Of a stretch of 40,006 nucleotides of DNA, positions 1 through 6,178 are shown piece by piece. Where the stretch lies: assembly GCA_013696965.1 (NCBI GenBank), contig JACCXN010000058.1, forward strand, positions 1-40,006. Reading direction: 5' to 3'. The notes beneath the pieces were generated by a model. It searched no databases. It was given only the letters and a program-made list of their open reading frames with translations, and had not been told where the DNA came from. The stretch is from Bacteroidota bacterium. GTDB lineage: Bacteria; Bacteroidota; Bacteroidia; JACCXN01. How positions within the stretch are numbered: the first letter of the stretch is position 1; each line of letters opens with the position of its first letter. The translations under genes were made by a program, and so were the position numbers.

Positions 1-2
1 CG

Positions 3-278
3 AATGCTTTTACAGAACAGGGAGTAGCAATGCTTTCAGGAGTATTAAGCAGCGACAGGGCAATATCTGTAAATATCCAAATCATGCGAATATTTACACG
101 CATCAGGCAAATGTTAACAGACAATACAGAATTACGTTTAGCAATAGAAAAATTGGAAAAGAAAACAGACAATCAGGGCAAAAATATAGAACTGGTTTTT
201 CAATACCTGGACGAGTTGCTGGAAAAGAAAGAAAACCCAAAACCAAGGCAACAGATCGGATATAAGAAAAATAAATAG
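3..278 (+). CDS. ORF6N domain protein, 3' part only (5' end outside window)
   Basis: The open frame runs in from the window edge (reads NAFTEQGVAML...) and stops at 276-278, so this is the C-terminal ~91 residues of a longer gene; an internal ATG at 30 is probably not the start. ORF6N is a DNA-binding domain related to phage antirepressor-type proteins and common in Bacteroidota accessory DNA. The visible part is the end of the domain followed by a charged C-terminal helix (LRLAIEKLEKK...) likely to be coiled coil. It is almost identical to the C-terminus of the second ORF6N gene at 2231-2740: positions 84-208 match 2546-2670 without a mismatch. The family call is firm; the target and function in the cell are unknown. 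Confidence 0.75.
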   Translation, partial: NAFTEQGVAMLSGVLSSDRAISVNIQIMRIFTRIRQMLTDNTELRLAIEKLEKKTDNQGKNIELVFQYLDELLEKKENPKPRQQIGYKKNK

Positions 279-317
279 AATAACCCCACCGCGCGCCCCA
301 CAGCTTGCAAATCTCCA
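84..317 (+). repeat. Direct repeat of ORF6N 3' end, copy 1
   Basis: Positions 84-208 are identical, base for base, to 2546-2670 (125 bp, offset 2462). Similarity continues past the stop codon (AACCCCACC and CAAATCTCC blocks near 285 and 309) with scattered differences. Upstream of 84 the two copies diverge, largely at synonymous positions. This pattern suggests partial gene conversion or recent recombination between two family members. Confidence 0.8.
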
Positions 318-351
318 GTGCATTTTCTCTGAGAAAAATGTAAAACAGCTT

Positions 352-404
352 CCCCCGTTGGGCGTAGCGTCCCGCTACGTCATATTTAGCCGGCATCTTG
401 CCGG
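352..404. repeat. REP-like element, left copy (two hairpins)
   Basis: Two adjacent perfect hairpins are visible. One has stem CGTAGCG (363-369) with CGCTACG (373-379) around loop TCC. The other has stem CCGGCA (390-395) with TGCCGG (399-404) around loop TCT. Together with CCCCGTTG at 353-360 this is the mirror image of the block at 861-912, and the two blocks bracket the RAYT pseudogene. This arrangement matches REP/RAYT transposon-like modules. Confidence 0.7.
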
Positions 405-445
405 AATATACCAAATTGAATAATTGTATCTTTGAAGTTAAAAAA

Positions 446-862
446 ATGCCTATAGGTTATCAAATAAAAGAGCAAGACAAACTTCAATTTGTAACACTAC
501 AAGTAGTAGAGTGGGGTGATATATTTACCCGGCAAAAATATCGGGATATAATAACCCTTAACCTAGCATACTGTCAGAAAAACAAAGGTCTTGAAATATA
601 TGCATGGGTAATTATGAGTAATCATATTCATCTATTGGTGCGAAGTCAAAAAGAAGAATGGAGTGATGTTTTAAGAGATTTCAAAAGCTATACAAGTAAA
701 AAAATATAGAAGAAATTGATTCCAATAGTGAAAGCAGAAAAGGCTACTGGCATTGTTGAAAAGCCTGAAGAATATCGGTATTCAAGCGCAAAAGATTATG
801 CAGATGAAAAAGGGTTGTTGGAAATTGAAATAGTAATTAGAAAATGGAAAACTTGCAAATAG
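446..862 (+). pseudogene. REP-associated tyrosine transposase (RAYT, Y1/IS200-like), internally deleted
   Basis: The first frame (446-709) begins MPIGYQIKEQDKLQFVTLQVV and contains the HUH metal-binding motif in SNHIHLLV, then DVLRDFKSYTSKKI and a stop. After the stop, another frame up to the TAG at 860-862 encodes a typical RAYT C-terminus (IVEKPEEYRYSSAKDYADEKG). The middle of the family, including the segment where the catalytic tyrosine is expected, is missing. The gene is therefore a non-functional remnant about two thirds of the usual length. The final stop lies inside the first hairpin of the right REP-like element. ATG 446 is preferred over 398 because homologues begin close to this methionine. 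Confidence 0.75.
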
Positions 863-912
863 GCCGGAGGCCTTGTTAATATGAGCGTAGCGGGACGCTA
901 CGCTCAACGGGG
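861..912. repeat. REP-like element, right copy (two hairpins)
   Basis: A small hairpin AGGCC-GGA-GGCCT lies at 861-873 and a larger one at 882-906 (stem TGAGCGTAGCG, loop GGA). CAACGGGG follows. The block is the inverted counterpart of 352-404, so the RAYT remnant sits between two REP-like units facing each other. RAYT proteins are known to bind and process such hairpins. Confidence 0.7.
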
Positions 913-930
913 TGCCATCCTTCCAATACC

Positions 931-1149
931 ATGCAATCCTTGTCCAGTGAATTAAAAGGTATCAATCCTGTAATCCATAATGCAGGGCACATCAGGGCAA
1001 GCGTGATACTGAACTGGATAAAAATGTACGATAAAAGACAGGTTCAATATATGGCAGGCCACAAATGGATAAGCAGTACAGAAAATTATGAAGTACAGGA
1101 ACTAACCGGATTAACGGACTTACTTACAAAACACCATCCCTTTAGTTGA
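931..1149 (+). pseudogene. Tyrosine recombinase (phage-type integrase), C-terminal fragment
   Basis: The frame encodes the last ~72 residues of a tyrosine recombinase catalytic domain: GHIRASVILNW (box II with the H-x-x-R pair; H replaced by G-H here), MAGHKWISSTENY (the GH and the nucleophilic tyrosine) and a tail ending HHPFS. The N-terminal arm- and core-binding domains and the first catalytic arginine are absent. The fragment begins immediately after the right REP-like element, so the 5' part was probably lost when that module arrived or during later deletion. It cannot be an active enzyme. The family assignment is good. Confidence 0.7.
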
Positions 1150-1161
1150 ATACAGACTTAA

Positions 1162-1194
1162 AATTTGGAGGTCGCAATTTGTGACCTCCAAATT
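1162..1194. promoter_or_regulatory. 33-bp inverted repeat upstream of ORF6N gene
   Basis: AATTTGGAGGTC (1162-1173) pairs exactly with GACCTCCAAATT (1183-1194) around a 9-nt loop. The core GGTCGCAATTTGTGACC is itself nearly palindromic, more like an operator than an ordinary terminator because no U-tract follows. It lies just upstream of the -7 box at 1207 and the ORF6N start at 1236. Either an operator for that gene or a terminator of the recombinase remnant is possible. Confidence 0.5.
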
Positions 1195-1206
1195 GAGATA
1201 ATATTA

Positions 1207-1214
1207 TAAATTTG
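1207..1214 (+). promoter_or_regulatory. -7 box TAAATTTG of the disrupted ORF6N gene
   Basis: The sequence matches the Bacteroidota -7 consensus TAnnTTTG exactly and lies 21 nt before ATG 1236. No equally clear -33 element at the usual distance was seen; TTG inside the upstream inverted repeat is slightly too far. Confidence 0.5.
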
Positions 1215-1293
1215 CAACGATCAAACACCAAAAGCATGGCAAAGAAAGAAACAGAAATAACAGTTCCTGACGAAATAGTAATGAATAAAATTT

Positions 1294-2253
1294 TAGAGGT
1301 CTGCACTTAACCGCATATTAATTGTTTGTGTAAAATATTATCAGAATGAACCATTCTTTTAATAAGGCTATCAAATATGATTTCTTTACTTTGAGATCTA
1401 TTAATCCTGAAGGAAAACTCATTAAAACATCTGTTAATATTTCTTTCGCTTACCCAAGAGTAAGTAGTTCTAATCCAGGATTTAACTTGATGTATCATGG
1501 TATGCAAGGCTTTGAAATTCGCTCCTTTTTCACTTGGGATTTGTGTTATAGGGTAATCTTTTCCAATAGGCCTATATTCTTTCCATTCGTCAGTGGTGAT
1601 TTTTGCTTGTTTACTAATGTGTTTTTCAAATATTCCTTGTAATGATTTGGCCGAAAAATCTTCAATTTTTAATGCGTAAAATCGTTTTACTTTTCCTTCT
1701 TTTGTTAATTCTACAGCACAAATAGACTTTTTCTTTTTACTATCATAACTTCTGCCTTGTTTTCCATTTTCTTGACCTCCAACAACAAATTCATCAACGT
1801 GAACATCACCATTCATTGGGTAGTTTTTACTTGATTTCATTGCTTCCCGCACTTTATGCATAAATAATCTAGCGGTATTTTCTCTCACTCCATAGCGAAC
1901 ACTCATTTGTGAAGCAGATAAACTTTTAGTAGTAGTTGCCATTTCAAAGCAAATAAAAAAAGCTTTTCGCAATCCAAATTTCACTTTATGAAATAGAGTG
2001 TCAGCACTTGGGGATTCTGTATCACTACATATGTTACAGGTACGTGAAAAGTCTTTGCGTTCCTGGCTTTTAGTATGATTACATTTTCGGCATACAAACC
2101 CTTTATCCCACTTAACTTTGGATAAGTATTTTTTGCAATCTTCATCAGTTTTGAAGTATTCAGCGAACTCTATGAGGTTTTGTCCTTTAAAAATATCCAT
2201 TTGTTCTTTGTTTTTCAATGCGTTAAAGATATGCAATTAAATGATGACCTCTA
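1294..2253 (-). mobile_element. Complete IS1595-family insertion sequence, 960 bp
   Basis: The ends read TAGAGGTC (1294-1301) and GACCTCTA (2246-2253). The terminal inverted repeat continues imperfectly inward (GCAT ... ATGC about 20 bp in). Both sides carry an identical 8-bp target duplication, TAAAATTT (1286-1293 and 2254-2261), the duplication size known for IS1595-family elements. One transposase gene fills the element. Because the duplication is perfect, insertion is probably recent and direct. Confidence 0.9.
1307..2200 (-). CDS. IS1595-family transposase (ISXO2-like DDE)
   Basis: This enzyme moves the surrounding element. The N-terminus (FKGQNLIEFAEYF) is typical of the family. Next come a zinc-ribbon with CRKC and CNIC pairs, a helix-turn-helix-like stretch (SLSASQMSVRYGVRENTARLF) and the catalytic domain with HVDEFVVGG and ITTDEWKEY supplying the two aspartates. 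At the third position the sequence reads IHQVKSWIRTTY, so a histidine with a lysine three residues later replaces the classical glutamate; variation at this place is known in the family. The start at 2200 (MDIFKGQ) is preferred; an upstream ATG at 2236 would add 12 residues and lies almost at the element end. The frame is intact, 297 aa, so activity is plausible. Confidence 0.9.
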   Translation of the reverse strand: MDIFKGQNLIEFAEYFKTDEDCKKYLSKVKWDKGFVCRKCNHTKSQERKDFSRTCNICSDTESPSADTLFHKVKFGLRKAFFICFEMATTTKSLSASQMSVRYGVRENTARLFMHKVREAMKSSKNYPMNGDVHVDEFVVGGQENGKQGRSYDSKKKKSICAVELTKEGKVKRFYALKIEDFSAKSLQGIFEKHISKQAKITTDEWKEYRPIGKDYPITQIPSEKGANFKALHTMIHQVKSWIRTTYSWVSERNINRCFNEFSFRINRSQSKEIIFDSLIKRMVHSDNILHKQLICG

Positions 2254-2740
2254 TAAAATTTATTACATCAGGGGACAAAAAGTAATGCTAGATAGTGATT
2301 TAGCTGAACTGTACCAAGTGGAGACCAAACAATTGAAAAGGCAGGTAAAAAGAAATATAGACCGCTTTCCAAAAGATTTTATGTTTGAATTAACTCAAGA
2401 TGAGCTTAATAACTTGAGGAGCCAAAATGGCACCACAAGTTGGGGCGGTTCAAGATATTTACCAATGGTATTTACAGAGCATGGAGTTTTAATGTTATCA
2501 AGTGTTTTGAGCAGCCCAAAAGCAATACAGGTTAATATACAGATTATGCGAATATTTACACGCATCAGGCAAATGTTAACAGACAATACAGAATTACGTT
2601 TAGCAATAGAAAAATTGGAAAAGAAAACAGACAATCAGGGCAAAAATATAGAACTGGTTTTTCAATACCTTGATGAATTACTGGAAAAGAAAGAAAATCC
2701 AAAACCAAGGCAACAGATCGGATATAAGAAAAATAAATAG
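2231..2740 (+). CDS. ORF6N domain protein with IS-derived first residues
   Basis: The intact frame of 169 codons starts at ATG 2231, which lies inside the right end of the IS1595 element; the first ~8 residues (MQLNDDLY) come from the element. It continues with the ORF6N domain: KIYYIRGQKVMLDSDLAELY, KRQVKRN, FPKDFMFELTQDEL, LPMVFTEHGVLMLSSVL and a charged C-terminal helix. The domain is expected to bind DNA. Whether it is expressed depends on a promoter in the element or readthrough; none was recognised with confidence. The first 19 residues of the ancestral protein are lost, but the domain core is nearly complete. Confidence 0.65.
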   Translation: MQLNDDLYKIYYIRGQKVMLDSDLAELYQVETKQLKRQVKRNIDRFPKDFMFELTQDELNNLRSQNGTTSWGGSRYLPMVFTEHGVLMLSSVLSSPKAIQVNIQIMRIFTRIRQMLTDNTELRLAIEKLEKKTDNQGKNIELVFQYLDELLEKKENPKPRQQIGYKKNK

Positions 2741-2780
2741 AACAACCCCACCAATAGGCCCCACCCCTTTCAAATCTCCG
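2546..2780 (+). repeat. Direct repeat of ORF6N 3' end, copy 2
   Basis: Partner of 84-317; 2546-2670 is identical to 84-208. Differences after 2670 inside the coding part are silent (for example TTGATGAATTA against GGACGAGTTGC, both encoding DEL), which shows selection on the protein followed by local homogenisation. Confidence 0.8.
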
Positions 2781-3022
2781 GGCCCACACATAATTTTCAA
2801 GCTGTTCCACACCCTGCCCTTCTGTTGTTTTTTCTGTCACACTTTTTGTACCTCTTACACTTGCAGCACATTTTTTTCAATCTATATAGGGGATATTGAA
2901 AAACGGAATGTACTTGATGATCAATAAAAATAAACAGGGAGAACTACTAAAAACTTAAAATTGGCAGTAATTAATTTTTAATGAATAAATTACCCTACTT
3001 TTAGATCACTAAATAATTGAAA

Positions 3023-3976
3023 ATGAAAAGAATTTTAATTCTCCTTCTAATAGTCACAAGTGTTATTTCCTGTAAAAAGGAAGAGGAATTAAAGAAAGAG
3101 GATGAATTAATACCAGAGGTAAAAGAGCCACATCTTATTTATGAAAGCACCTTTGGCATAAGTGGAACAGGGCTTGGAGAATTTAGATTGCAGCAGGGAA
3201 ATGTTTATCCGGGAACTTTTGCATTAAATAGCACTAACATGTTTATTAAAGATATACATAATCACCGTATTCAAAGGGTGAACCTGGATCTCACCCCTGT
3301 TGATTGGTTTGGTTACAATAACAATTGGGGATTTCACACCCAGGCGGTGGAAGGTGCAGATTCTATAACTCCCCGCAATATCTTTTTAAAAAATAATTAT
3401 CTATATGCAACCCAGTCAATGATTAATAGAATCCTGCTTAAAGTTAATCTTCAAACAGGACAGATAGAAAAACGATATAAGTTTAATTTATTTGTTAATA
3501 GTTTTGCGGTTGATGGCGATCATAACATTTATACCTATGAAACGGACAACCATATCTTATCAAAATATAATGACAATGGAGATTCTTTAATATCCTGGGG
3601 AGGATATGGCTCTGCCATCGGAAAGTTCAATACAGTTGATCCTCAAATAATTATAGATAACAGTAATAATATTTATGTATGTGATGCAGGAAATAAAAGA
3701 ATTCAAAAATTTACTGCTTCAGGCCAATACTTGAGCAGCTGGACTGTGAATGTAAATTCAACAATTTATGGGTCTTTTGATATTTATGAGGAAAATATTT
3801 TTATTGTGGAAGGGAATTTTCTTTCTAAATATGATCTTAATGGGATCCTTTTGAAAAAGTATGAAATTCCCTTCTCTTATTTTATTCAAAACCGATTTAA
3901 GGTTTATAATACAAATAAAGTAATTGTAGAATATAGCTACAGTAATGAGTTTAAAGTTTTTAAAATGCAAGACTAA
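3023..3976 (+). CDS. NHL-repeat (six-bladed propeller type) lipoprotein
   Basis: Residues 1-18 form a lipoprotein signal peptide with lipobox VISC; the cysteine is followed by a lysine/glutamate-rich linker (KKEEELKKEDE). The rest (~280 aa) carries NHL-like blades: STFGISGTGLGEF near the start, NHRIQRVNL, and IIIDNSNNIYVCDAGNKRIQKF later. Such propellers bind proteins or ligands outside the inner membrane; no enzymatic residues can be assigned. ATG 3023 is chosen over the TTG six bases earlier because MKRILIL is a better signal start. It stands alone, 139 bp before lepB. Confidence 0.7.
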   Translation: MKRILILLLIVTSVISCKKEEELKKEDELIPEVKEPHLIYESTFGISGTGLGEFRLQQGNVYPGTFALNSTNMFIKDIHNHRIQRVNLDLTPVDWFGYNNNWGFHTQAVEGADSITPRNIFLKNNYLYATQSMINRILLKVNLQTGQIEKRYKFNLFVNSFAVDGDHNIYTYETDNHILSKYNDNGDSLISWGGYGSAIGKFNTVDPQIIIDNSNNIYVCDAGNKRIQKFTASGQYLSSWTVNVNSTIYGSFDIYEENIFIVEGNFLSKYDLNGILLKKYEIPFSYFIQNRFKVYNTNKVIVEYSYSNEFKVFKMQD

Positions 3977-4052
3977 ACGGGGGCTTCAGGCATATTGAAA
4001 TCCTTTTTTTATTACAAAACAATTTGTTATTGATTAACGTTTAATGGGTAAG

Positions 4053-4092
4053 GAAAAACAGGAGTATCTTTAAAAAAGGTAACCTGTTTTTC
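4053..4092 (+). promoter_or_regulatory. Inverted repeat around candidate -7 box upstream of lepB
   Basis: GAAAAACAGG (4053-4062) pairs with CCTGTTTTTC (4083-4092). Between them is TATCTTTA (4065-4072), one base from the TAnnTTTG consensus. It may be a weak terminator of the upstream gene, a promoter for lepB, or both. Confidence 0.35.
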
Positions 4093-4115
4093 TGTTTTTA
4101 CCCTCTTTAACTGAA

Positions 4116-5195
4116 GTGAAATTGAAAAGAAAAGCGGCACGAAAAAAATCACTGTTCCGGGAATGGATTGAAGCCCTGTCTATAGCGCTGCTGGTGGTAA
4201 TTCTGGTAAGAGGGCTTGTAGCAGAGGTTTATGTAATTCCTACCCCTTCCATGGAAAAAACACTTTTACCCGGTGATTTTATATTGGTAAATAAAATTTC
4301 CTATGGTTCCCGTTTAGCACAAACCCCCTTGTCTCTTCCTTTTTTTCACCAGTACATCCCTTTTTTTGAAGGATTTAAATCCTACTTAGAATGGATAAGT
4401 CTGCCTTATTTTAGATTGCCTGGAACAAGTTCTATAAAACACAATGATGTAGTTGTTTTTAATTATCCTCTAGATGACAATTTTCCTGTTGATCATAAAA
4501 CGCATTATGTAAAGCGTTGTGTTGCCCTGCCAGGGGATACTTTAGTTATAAAAAACACACAGGTAATTGTTAATCATTTACCCTTGCCTGTTTTTCCTGA
4601 ATTGCAATACGACCGTATAATAAAAACATCTTCTGGCGACCAGGGGTTTATTCATGAATTTGAACCCTCAGAAGGCGGAAGGGCACATGGAAAAAATGTA
4701 TTGAACATACCTTTAACCGACCATTTGGCAAATGAAATTAGTAAAGACAAAAGAGTAGTGAACATAAAAAAAAGGATAGAAAAAGAAGGTTTTTTTTATG
4801 ACCATATATTTCCTTATGACTCTAATTTTCCCTGGAATACGGATAATTTTGGTCCTTTAATAATTCCTAAAGCGGGTACAACTGTAAATATTAACACAAA
4901 AAACATTGGAATTTACCAAAGAATTATAGAAAATTACGAATTGAATGAACTCGAAATAGTGGATCAGGCAATTAAAATAAATGGAGAGCTTGTGGATTCT
5001 TATACATTTAAAATGGATTATTATTTTATGCTTGGCGATAACCGGCATTATTCTTCTGATTCCAGATTTTGGGGCTTTGTTCCCGAGAACCATATTGTTG
5101 GAAAAGCAAGCAGCATTATTTTTTCTATAAAACCCAAACAGCCTATTTCAAATAAAATAAGAATGGATAGGTTTTTTAAATCTCTTGCATTGTGA
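4116..5195 (+). CDS. lepB: Signal peptidase I
   Basis: The enzyme removes signal peptides from exported proteins at the outer face of the inner membrane. A basic N-terminus is followed by one membrane helix (residues ~18-38, ALSIALLVVILVRGLVAEVY). Box B is IPTPSMEKTLLPGD with nucleophile S45. Box D is HYVKRCVALPGD with general base K133. Box E is MLGDNRHYSSDSRFWGFVP. The long segment between boxes D and E (about 170 residues) is typical of Bacteroidota enzymes, and the C-terminal part is short. The start is GTG at 4116; no in-frame ATG is available upstream of the membrane helix. The last four bases overlap the next gene, indicating one transcript. Confidence 0.92.
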   Translation: MKLKRKAARKKSLFREWIEALSIALLVVILVRGLVAEVYVIPTPSMEKTLLPGDFILVNKISYGSRLAQTPLSLPFFHQYIPFFEGFKSYLEWISLPYFRLPGTSSIKHNDVVVFNYPLDDNFPVDHKTHYVKRCVALPGDTLVIKNTQVIVNHLPLPVFPELQYDRIIKTSSGDQGFIHEFEPSEGGRAHGKNVLNIPLTDHLANEISKDKRVVNIKKRIEKEGFFYDHIFPYDSNFPWNTDNFGPLIIPKAGTTVNINTKNIGIYQRIIENYELNELEIVDQAIKINGELVDSYTFKMDYYFMLGDNRHYSSDSRFWGFVPENHIVGKASSIIFSIKPKQPISNKIRMDRFFKSLAL

Positions 5196-5815
5196 ATTTA
5201 ACCCATACCAGTTGTTTTTTATCTACTGCTTACATGGCACCTGTTTCCTATTATTGCTGCCTGGCAAAATTCAAAGAAATATGCATTGAAAACCATGAAA
5301 CTTATTCAAGGCAATCCTACAGAAACAGGTGTAGCATTTATGCAGCCAATGGAATATTAAATCTTTCTATTCCGGTTAATGCAACCAATAACACAGTGAT
5401 TAAAGAAGTAACAATAGAGCATTCGGAAAATTGGCAAAGACAACATTGGCGTTCAATTTCATCGGCTTACAAGTCATCTCCCTATTTTATTTATTATGAT
5501 TATGAGTTGCAACCCTTTTACGAGAAGCCTTTTAAGTATTTAATTGATTTTAATGAAGAAATTCAAAACAAATTTTTAACGCTTTTAAATTTATCCGTTC
5601 ATCCATTTTCATCCTTGACTTATGATAAGTTTGTGGAAAATTCCGTGGATTTGCGTGAGCTTATTCATCCAAAAAAAAGCAACCTTTTTTCCTTGCCCCA
5701 GTACAACCAGGTATTTATTGAAAAACATGGATTTATTCCCAATCTCAGTATTTTGGATTTGTTATTTAATCAGGGTCCTGAATCCAAAGAATATTTATTG
5801 TCTTCTTTTATTTAA
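5192..5815 (+). CDS. WbqC family protein
   Basis: The protein has 207 residues and matches the WbqC-like family by its start (AYMAPVSYYCCLAKF), RQSYRNRCSIYAANG, ILNLSIPV, WQRQHWRSISSAYKSSPYF and YDYELQPFY. The family is linked to surface polysaccharide gene clusters in some bacteria, but its reaction is not established. It starts with GTG at 5192, overlapping the lepB stop by four bases (GTGA), so translation is probably coupled; a lepB-WbqC pairing is common in Bacteroidota. No signal peptide is seen, so it should be cytoplasmic. A hairpin/repeat cluster follows the stop. Confidence 0.85.
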   Translation: MNLTHTSCFLSTAYMAPVSYYCCLAKFKEICIENHETYSRQSYRNRCSIYAANGILNLSIPVNATNNTVIKEVTIEHSENWQRQHWRSISSAYKSSPYFIYYDYELQPFYEKPFKYLIDFNEEIQNKFLTLLNLSVHPFSSLTYDKFVENSVDLRELIHPKKSNLFSLPQYNQVFIEKHGFIPNLSILDLLFNQGPESKEYLLSSFI

Positions 5816-5825
5816 GTTCTGGTTT

Positions 5826-5973
5826 TTCTTTGCGCCCTTTGCGTGAGAATCCTTTGCGTGAAAAATGCAATGGGAAATTTCACGCAAAGAACGCAAAGGT
5901 TTTTTCGCAAAGAACGCAAAGGTTTTTTCGCAAAGAATGCAATGGTTTTCACGCAAAGGTTTTTTCGCAAAGA
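5826..5973. repeat. Tandem and inverted CGCAAAG repeats, 23-bp unit
   Basis: Two exact copies of a 23-bp unit (CGCAAAGAACGCAAAGG plus TTTTTT) lie at 5883-5905 and 5906-5928. A degenerate third follows from 5929, then ACGCAAAGGTTTTTT (5951-5965) and a final CGCAAAG (5966). The inverse form CCTTTGCGT occurs just upstream (5837-5859), so the RNA can fold into alternative hairpins followed by T-tracts. It may act as terminator for lepB-WbqC; low-complexity CGCAAAG arrays of this kind are frequent in intergenic DNA of this phylum. Confidence 0.7.
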
Positions 5974-6178
5974 GGATAGATTTACTTTAACTTAAAGCCT
6001 TGTATTAACCTCATTTTGAATTGCTATAATTCTTGCATTTGAATAACAATAAGCCTTTTTAAGGACAACTATAAATTTGTGAAAATAAAATGTGCTTTAA
6101 ATTCCATGTAAATGCTATTTTTACGGAATATATTTATCCTTAATTTGAATTATATAAAACACTATTCAATAGGATTGA
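5974..6178 (+). promoter_or_regulatory. Leader of the SpoIIE-domain gene with -7 box at 6072
   Basis: TAAATTTG at 6072-6079 matches TAnnTTTG exactly, ~100 nt before the start codon. No convincing -33 element at standard spacing was found. Together with the repeats before it, this accounts for the 363-bp gap between genes. Confidence 0.45.

Larger units (their letters stand above)
1236..2740 (+). pseudogene. ORF6N domain protein gene interrupted by IS1595-family element
   Basis: The 5' piece starts at ATG 1236 (MAKKETEITVPDEIVMNKI) and is cut at 1293. Deleting 1294-2261 (the IS plus one target copy) joins it in frame to YYIRGQKVMLDSDLAELYQVE and the rest of an ORF6N domain ending at 2740. The related remnant at 29293 reads MNKIYYIREQKVMLDSDLAE across the same point, which confirms the ancestral junction. 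The ancestral protein would be about 181 residues. The 3' part remains an open frame and may still be translated from a start inside the element (see the entry at 2231). Confidence 0.85.

Noticed and set aside
103-414. Minus-strand frame of 103 codons over the first ORF6N 3' end (and its twin at 2565-2840)
   Set aside because: It is antisense to a recognised ORF6N frame, its composition is that of shadow frames, and the twin exists only because the DNA is duplicated.
1150-1301. GAGGTC shared by the upstream palindrome and the IS1595 ends as a sign of a common binding protein
   Set aside because: Only six to seven bases are shared and the surrounding sequences differ; coincidence is the simpler reading.
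5883-5972. CRISPR-like array
   Set aside because: Units abut with only T-tracts between them and have no unique spacers; no cas genes are present.
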